Translations under genes and position numbers: made by a program
Shown here: positions 61,633-64,000 of the stretch, one piece after another
Position numbering within the stretch: the stretch's first letter is position 1
Layout: each line of letters opens with the position of its first letter
Assembly (NCBI GenBank): GCA_934045075.1
Contig: OW203745.1
Span: 11,425,873 to 11,489,872, forward strand
Length of the DNA: 64,000 bases
Origin: Yponomeuta sedellus
Lineage: Eukaryota; Arthropoda; Insecta; Lepidoptera; Yponomeutidae
Direction: 5' to 3'
Notes under the pieces: generated by a model
What the model was told of the DNA's origin: nothing
Databases searched by the model: none
What the model saw: the letters and a program-made list of their open reading frames with translations, nothing else

Positions 61633-62049
61633 ATAATAATACATACTTATTAACATTAAATATGTTTTTTTTTCAGTTTGATGAGCTTTTGATTGAGCAG
61701 ATATTCCATTGGTACAGTTCGTTTATCTATTTATTGGATTTTTGTCTCCAAATATTTTGTTAAGCTTACCCAAAGTATACATTAAGCCGTGTTATAACGG
61801 TGAAATATCTTTTTTCAGTAACAAATTAAGGACAACGCCGCCCCATAACTTTATCAAAACTACTCGCACGAACGAAAACATTCCAAAAATATTTCGTCGA
61901 ATGAATAGCCGTGTTTTTTATTCACGGGCAATTTATTTGACAACATTTAGTGGAGTATTTTAATTCGGGGAGGCAAACGTTTTTTGAAGGCCCATTAGCT
62001 TTTTATGTTTCTGGCGGTTTGTTTTGATATATATATCTTCATGTGAGTT
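61633..62049. other. No recognised feature
   Basis: An 84-codon frame (61709-61963) has no motif; AT-rich. Confidence 0.4.
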
Positions 62050-62275
62050 GTACGGTAAGCCGTTGGTGTTGGCTGTCATGTAATGGCAGTCGTTAAGCCA
62101 TGTCAGAGGCCTTATGGGCAGCTTGAGGACTTTTGACAGTAAGGCCCGCCACTGTCTTGCAATCCTTCACCATCCCGGACTGGGCCCCTTTGGTGGAGTA
62201 TGGCCTAACCTTCTTGCGATACAGGAAGAGACCCAGGCCCCAGCAGTGGGGACAGATATCGTAGATATCGATATG
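62050..62275 (+). repeat. 5S-derived SINE, head truncated
   Basis: GTACGGTAAGCCGTTGGTGT to CAGTGGGGACAGATATCGTA, tail GATATCGATATG. Confidence 0.85.
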
Positions 62276-62757
62276 AGTTCTCGATAGCTTCGAAATAAAA
62301 TAGGACGGGAAAAGCACAGTGAGACTTAAACACTTTCTGAGGACATTATTAAACTTCATACAAATTGATACATTTGAAATCAGATGCCTTTTGAGCCTGT
62401 TAAGAGTAAAGCTCAGCGTATATTATACAGTGGTTTTTCAGTTTTATATTTGACTGTACTAAAAGCTTTGATGTTCAAATGTGGTTAGTAAAATAAGCAT
62501 TTAAAATGATACTTTGATCACAGAGGATGGAAGATCTAACAGGACGCATTTAGGCCTCATAAAGAAGTGTCATTTGAATCCCCGCTTTTCTGTTATTTTT
62601 ACTCTGAAGTTTAATGTTTTAACAAAAATAGGTAAGTACAGATACGCCTTTTTTTAAAATAAAATTCGTGACTCGAGGGAAAAAGCTAATACGTTGATGT
62701 ATCAGGGTCTTACCTGATAAATCAATATTCGGACCATTTTCGGTTTCTTACAATTTA
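62276..62757. other. No recognised feature
   Basis: AT-rich. Confidence 0.35.
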
Positions 62758-62832
62758 TTCTTCTTCTTTTTCTTCAGGCTATATTTTGTGGTCCACTGAT
62801 GGACATAGCTCTCCCCTAATGAGCGCCATAAT
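62758..62832 (-). repeat. REP2/LINE 3' end fragment
   Basis: TTCTTCTTTTTCTTCAGGCT, GTCCACTGATGGACATAGCT, CTCCCCTAATGAGCGCCATA. Confidence 0.7.
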
Positions 62833-62854
62833 TTATTATACTACTATATTTTTG

Positions 62855-63375
62855 AAAAACCGGCCAAGTGCGAGTCAGACTCGCGCACCGAGGGTTCCGT
62901 ACAAACCTGTATTATAGACCTGAGTATTTGGTATGAATTTCAATTTAATACCTCTACGCGTTTATGAGGAAATGGGTAGTAAGTTTAAAATTATTAAAAA
63001 AAATATATTATGTGATGTAACTAAAAATTTATGGTTTTCGTAATTTTTCCTTTATCTATGCTATAAGACGTTGCTTCGTACCAAATTTCAAGATTCTGAG
63101 TTCACGGGAAGCACCCTGTAGGTTTTGATTCCCTTGCAAGTGTCGAAAATTTGCGGCATAAACGGCTGTATCTTTTGATTGCGTTGGCTTAGAAGTTTGA
63201 TTTTTTCACAGCTTCAAGGAACAGTAGACCTGAGTAATTGATATAAATTTCAGCTTCCTACCTCCACGCGTTCCTGAGAAAAAGGGTCTTGACAGACGGA
63301 CGGACGGACAGACGGACAACAAAGTGATCCTATAAGGGTTCCGTTTTTTCCTTTTGAGGTACGGAACCCTAAAAA
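62855..63375 (+). repeat. Interspersed repeat ending in TACGGAACCC
   Basis: Begins AAAACCGGCCAAGTGCGAGT, CAGACTCGCGCACCGAGGGT; ends GACGGACGGACGGACAGACG, GTGATCCTATAAGGGTTCCG, TTTTGAGGTACGGAACCCTA. The order GGGTTCCGT...ACGGAACCC gives a short inverted pair. I recognise this as a repeat widespread in Lepidoptera; class uncertain. Confidence 0.65.
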
Positions 63376-63735
63376 AGACTCAACGAGACTGCTACCTTCG
63401 AATGGAATTAAAATATAAATTCAATCGACGCCCTGGAAACTTTCATTTTAGACTAACCGTTAGCCACGAAAATTTTAAGTCCGTACAGAAGCTTAAACTT
63501 AAGTTCCCGCAAATAAAAAAACTTTTTCTACATCATAAATTGCTACGTGGTAGCTCTTTAGTTGTTTGGAATCTCTCTGAAAATTCATAGCCGTGATATT
63601 ATCAGTGTTTAAGACTACTTTACTAAACATTTAGACACATATAGGTCTGAATAGATGCAAAATCATTCCATCAAAGTCTAGAAGGTAACTGAAGGTGTGA
63701 AACCTCAATAGCATTGAGACCAAACATGTCACGTG

Positions 63736-63897
63736 ATGGGCAGCTTGATAAATTCTGACAAGAAAGCCCGCCACTGTCTTACGATCCTCCACCAACCCGG
63801 ACTTGGCCCCCGTGGTGGGGTATGGCCTAACCTTCCTGCGGTACAGGAGAAGACCCGTGCCCCAGCAGTGGAGACATACAAAGGGTTGACATCGTAT
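63736..63897 (+). repeat. 5S-derived SINE, head truncated
   Basis: GATGGGCAGCTTGATAAATT to ACAAAGGGTTGACATCGTAT. Confidence 0.85.
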
Positions 63898-64000
63898 GTC
63901 ACGTGAGCCGACCGTGAATTTGAAATCTATATTAATGCACTAATTAGAGACTAAATAAAGGAGAAGGTCCAATATTTATCGCCCATTTGGATTTTGTCAC

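Overview
The window looks like nuclear DNA of a moth or butterfly. It is AT-rich, packed with short retroposons, and carries families I recognise as lepidopteran: a Mag-type Ty3/gypsy element, RTE-like LINE 3' ends, several tRNA-derived SINEs, Penelope-like (PLE) fragments and Helitron-like tails. I find no convincing host protein-coding gene, no genuine tRNA or rRNA gene and no CRISPR array. Apart from retroelement ORFs, the open frames are short or lie inside repeats.

Layout. 0-10 kb: PLE 3' regions (one with a GIY-YIG endonuclease remnant), a perfect (CCCGT)n array, a mariner-like MITE, a foldback tRNA-like element and LINE tails. 10.07-14.46 kb: a young Mag-like LTR retrotransposon with identical 96-bp LTRs, a 5-bp target duplication and one long gag-pol frame. 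14.5-25.2 kb: scattered SINEs, two palindromes and a 94-bp tandem duplication. 25.3-26.4 kb: a 97-bp satellite with longer units at both edges. 26.7-35 kb: more SINEs, including nested and 5'-inverted copies. 35.4-46.2 kb: a deep nest. A 5S-derived SINE holds a LINE-tailed SINE, which holds a Ty3/gypsy element with 953-bp LTRs; that element is itself split by a non-LTR retrotransposon in its protease and by a Transib-like DNA transposon in its 5' LTR. 46.2-64 kb: SINEs, LINE tails, a (GTAT)54 array, a 525-bp MITE, and stretches of apparently unique AT-rich DNA (largest about 52.0-53.7 and 58.2-60.4 kb).

Most notable: (1) the 1.7-kb Transib-like element ends in CACAGTG, identical to the V(D)J recombination-signal heptamer. 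At one end a 23-bp spacer leads to ACAAAAATC. The element is flanked by the 5-bp duplication CGCCG, and the sister LTR provides the empty site inside the same window. (2) About 26 copies or fragments belong to a SINE whose head matches the 5S rRNA internal promoter. (3) One family carries a complete tRNA-like module and occurs both as a linear retroposon with a 12-bp target duplication and as foldback copies.

The genes do not form a host pathway. They are retroelement proteins (Gag, protease, reverse transcriptase, RNase H, integrase) and fragments of transposases and endonucleases. The insertion order can be read directly from target duplications. All family assignments come from motifs read by eye; no database search was run.
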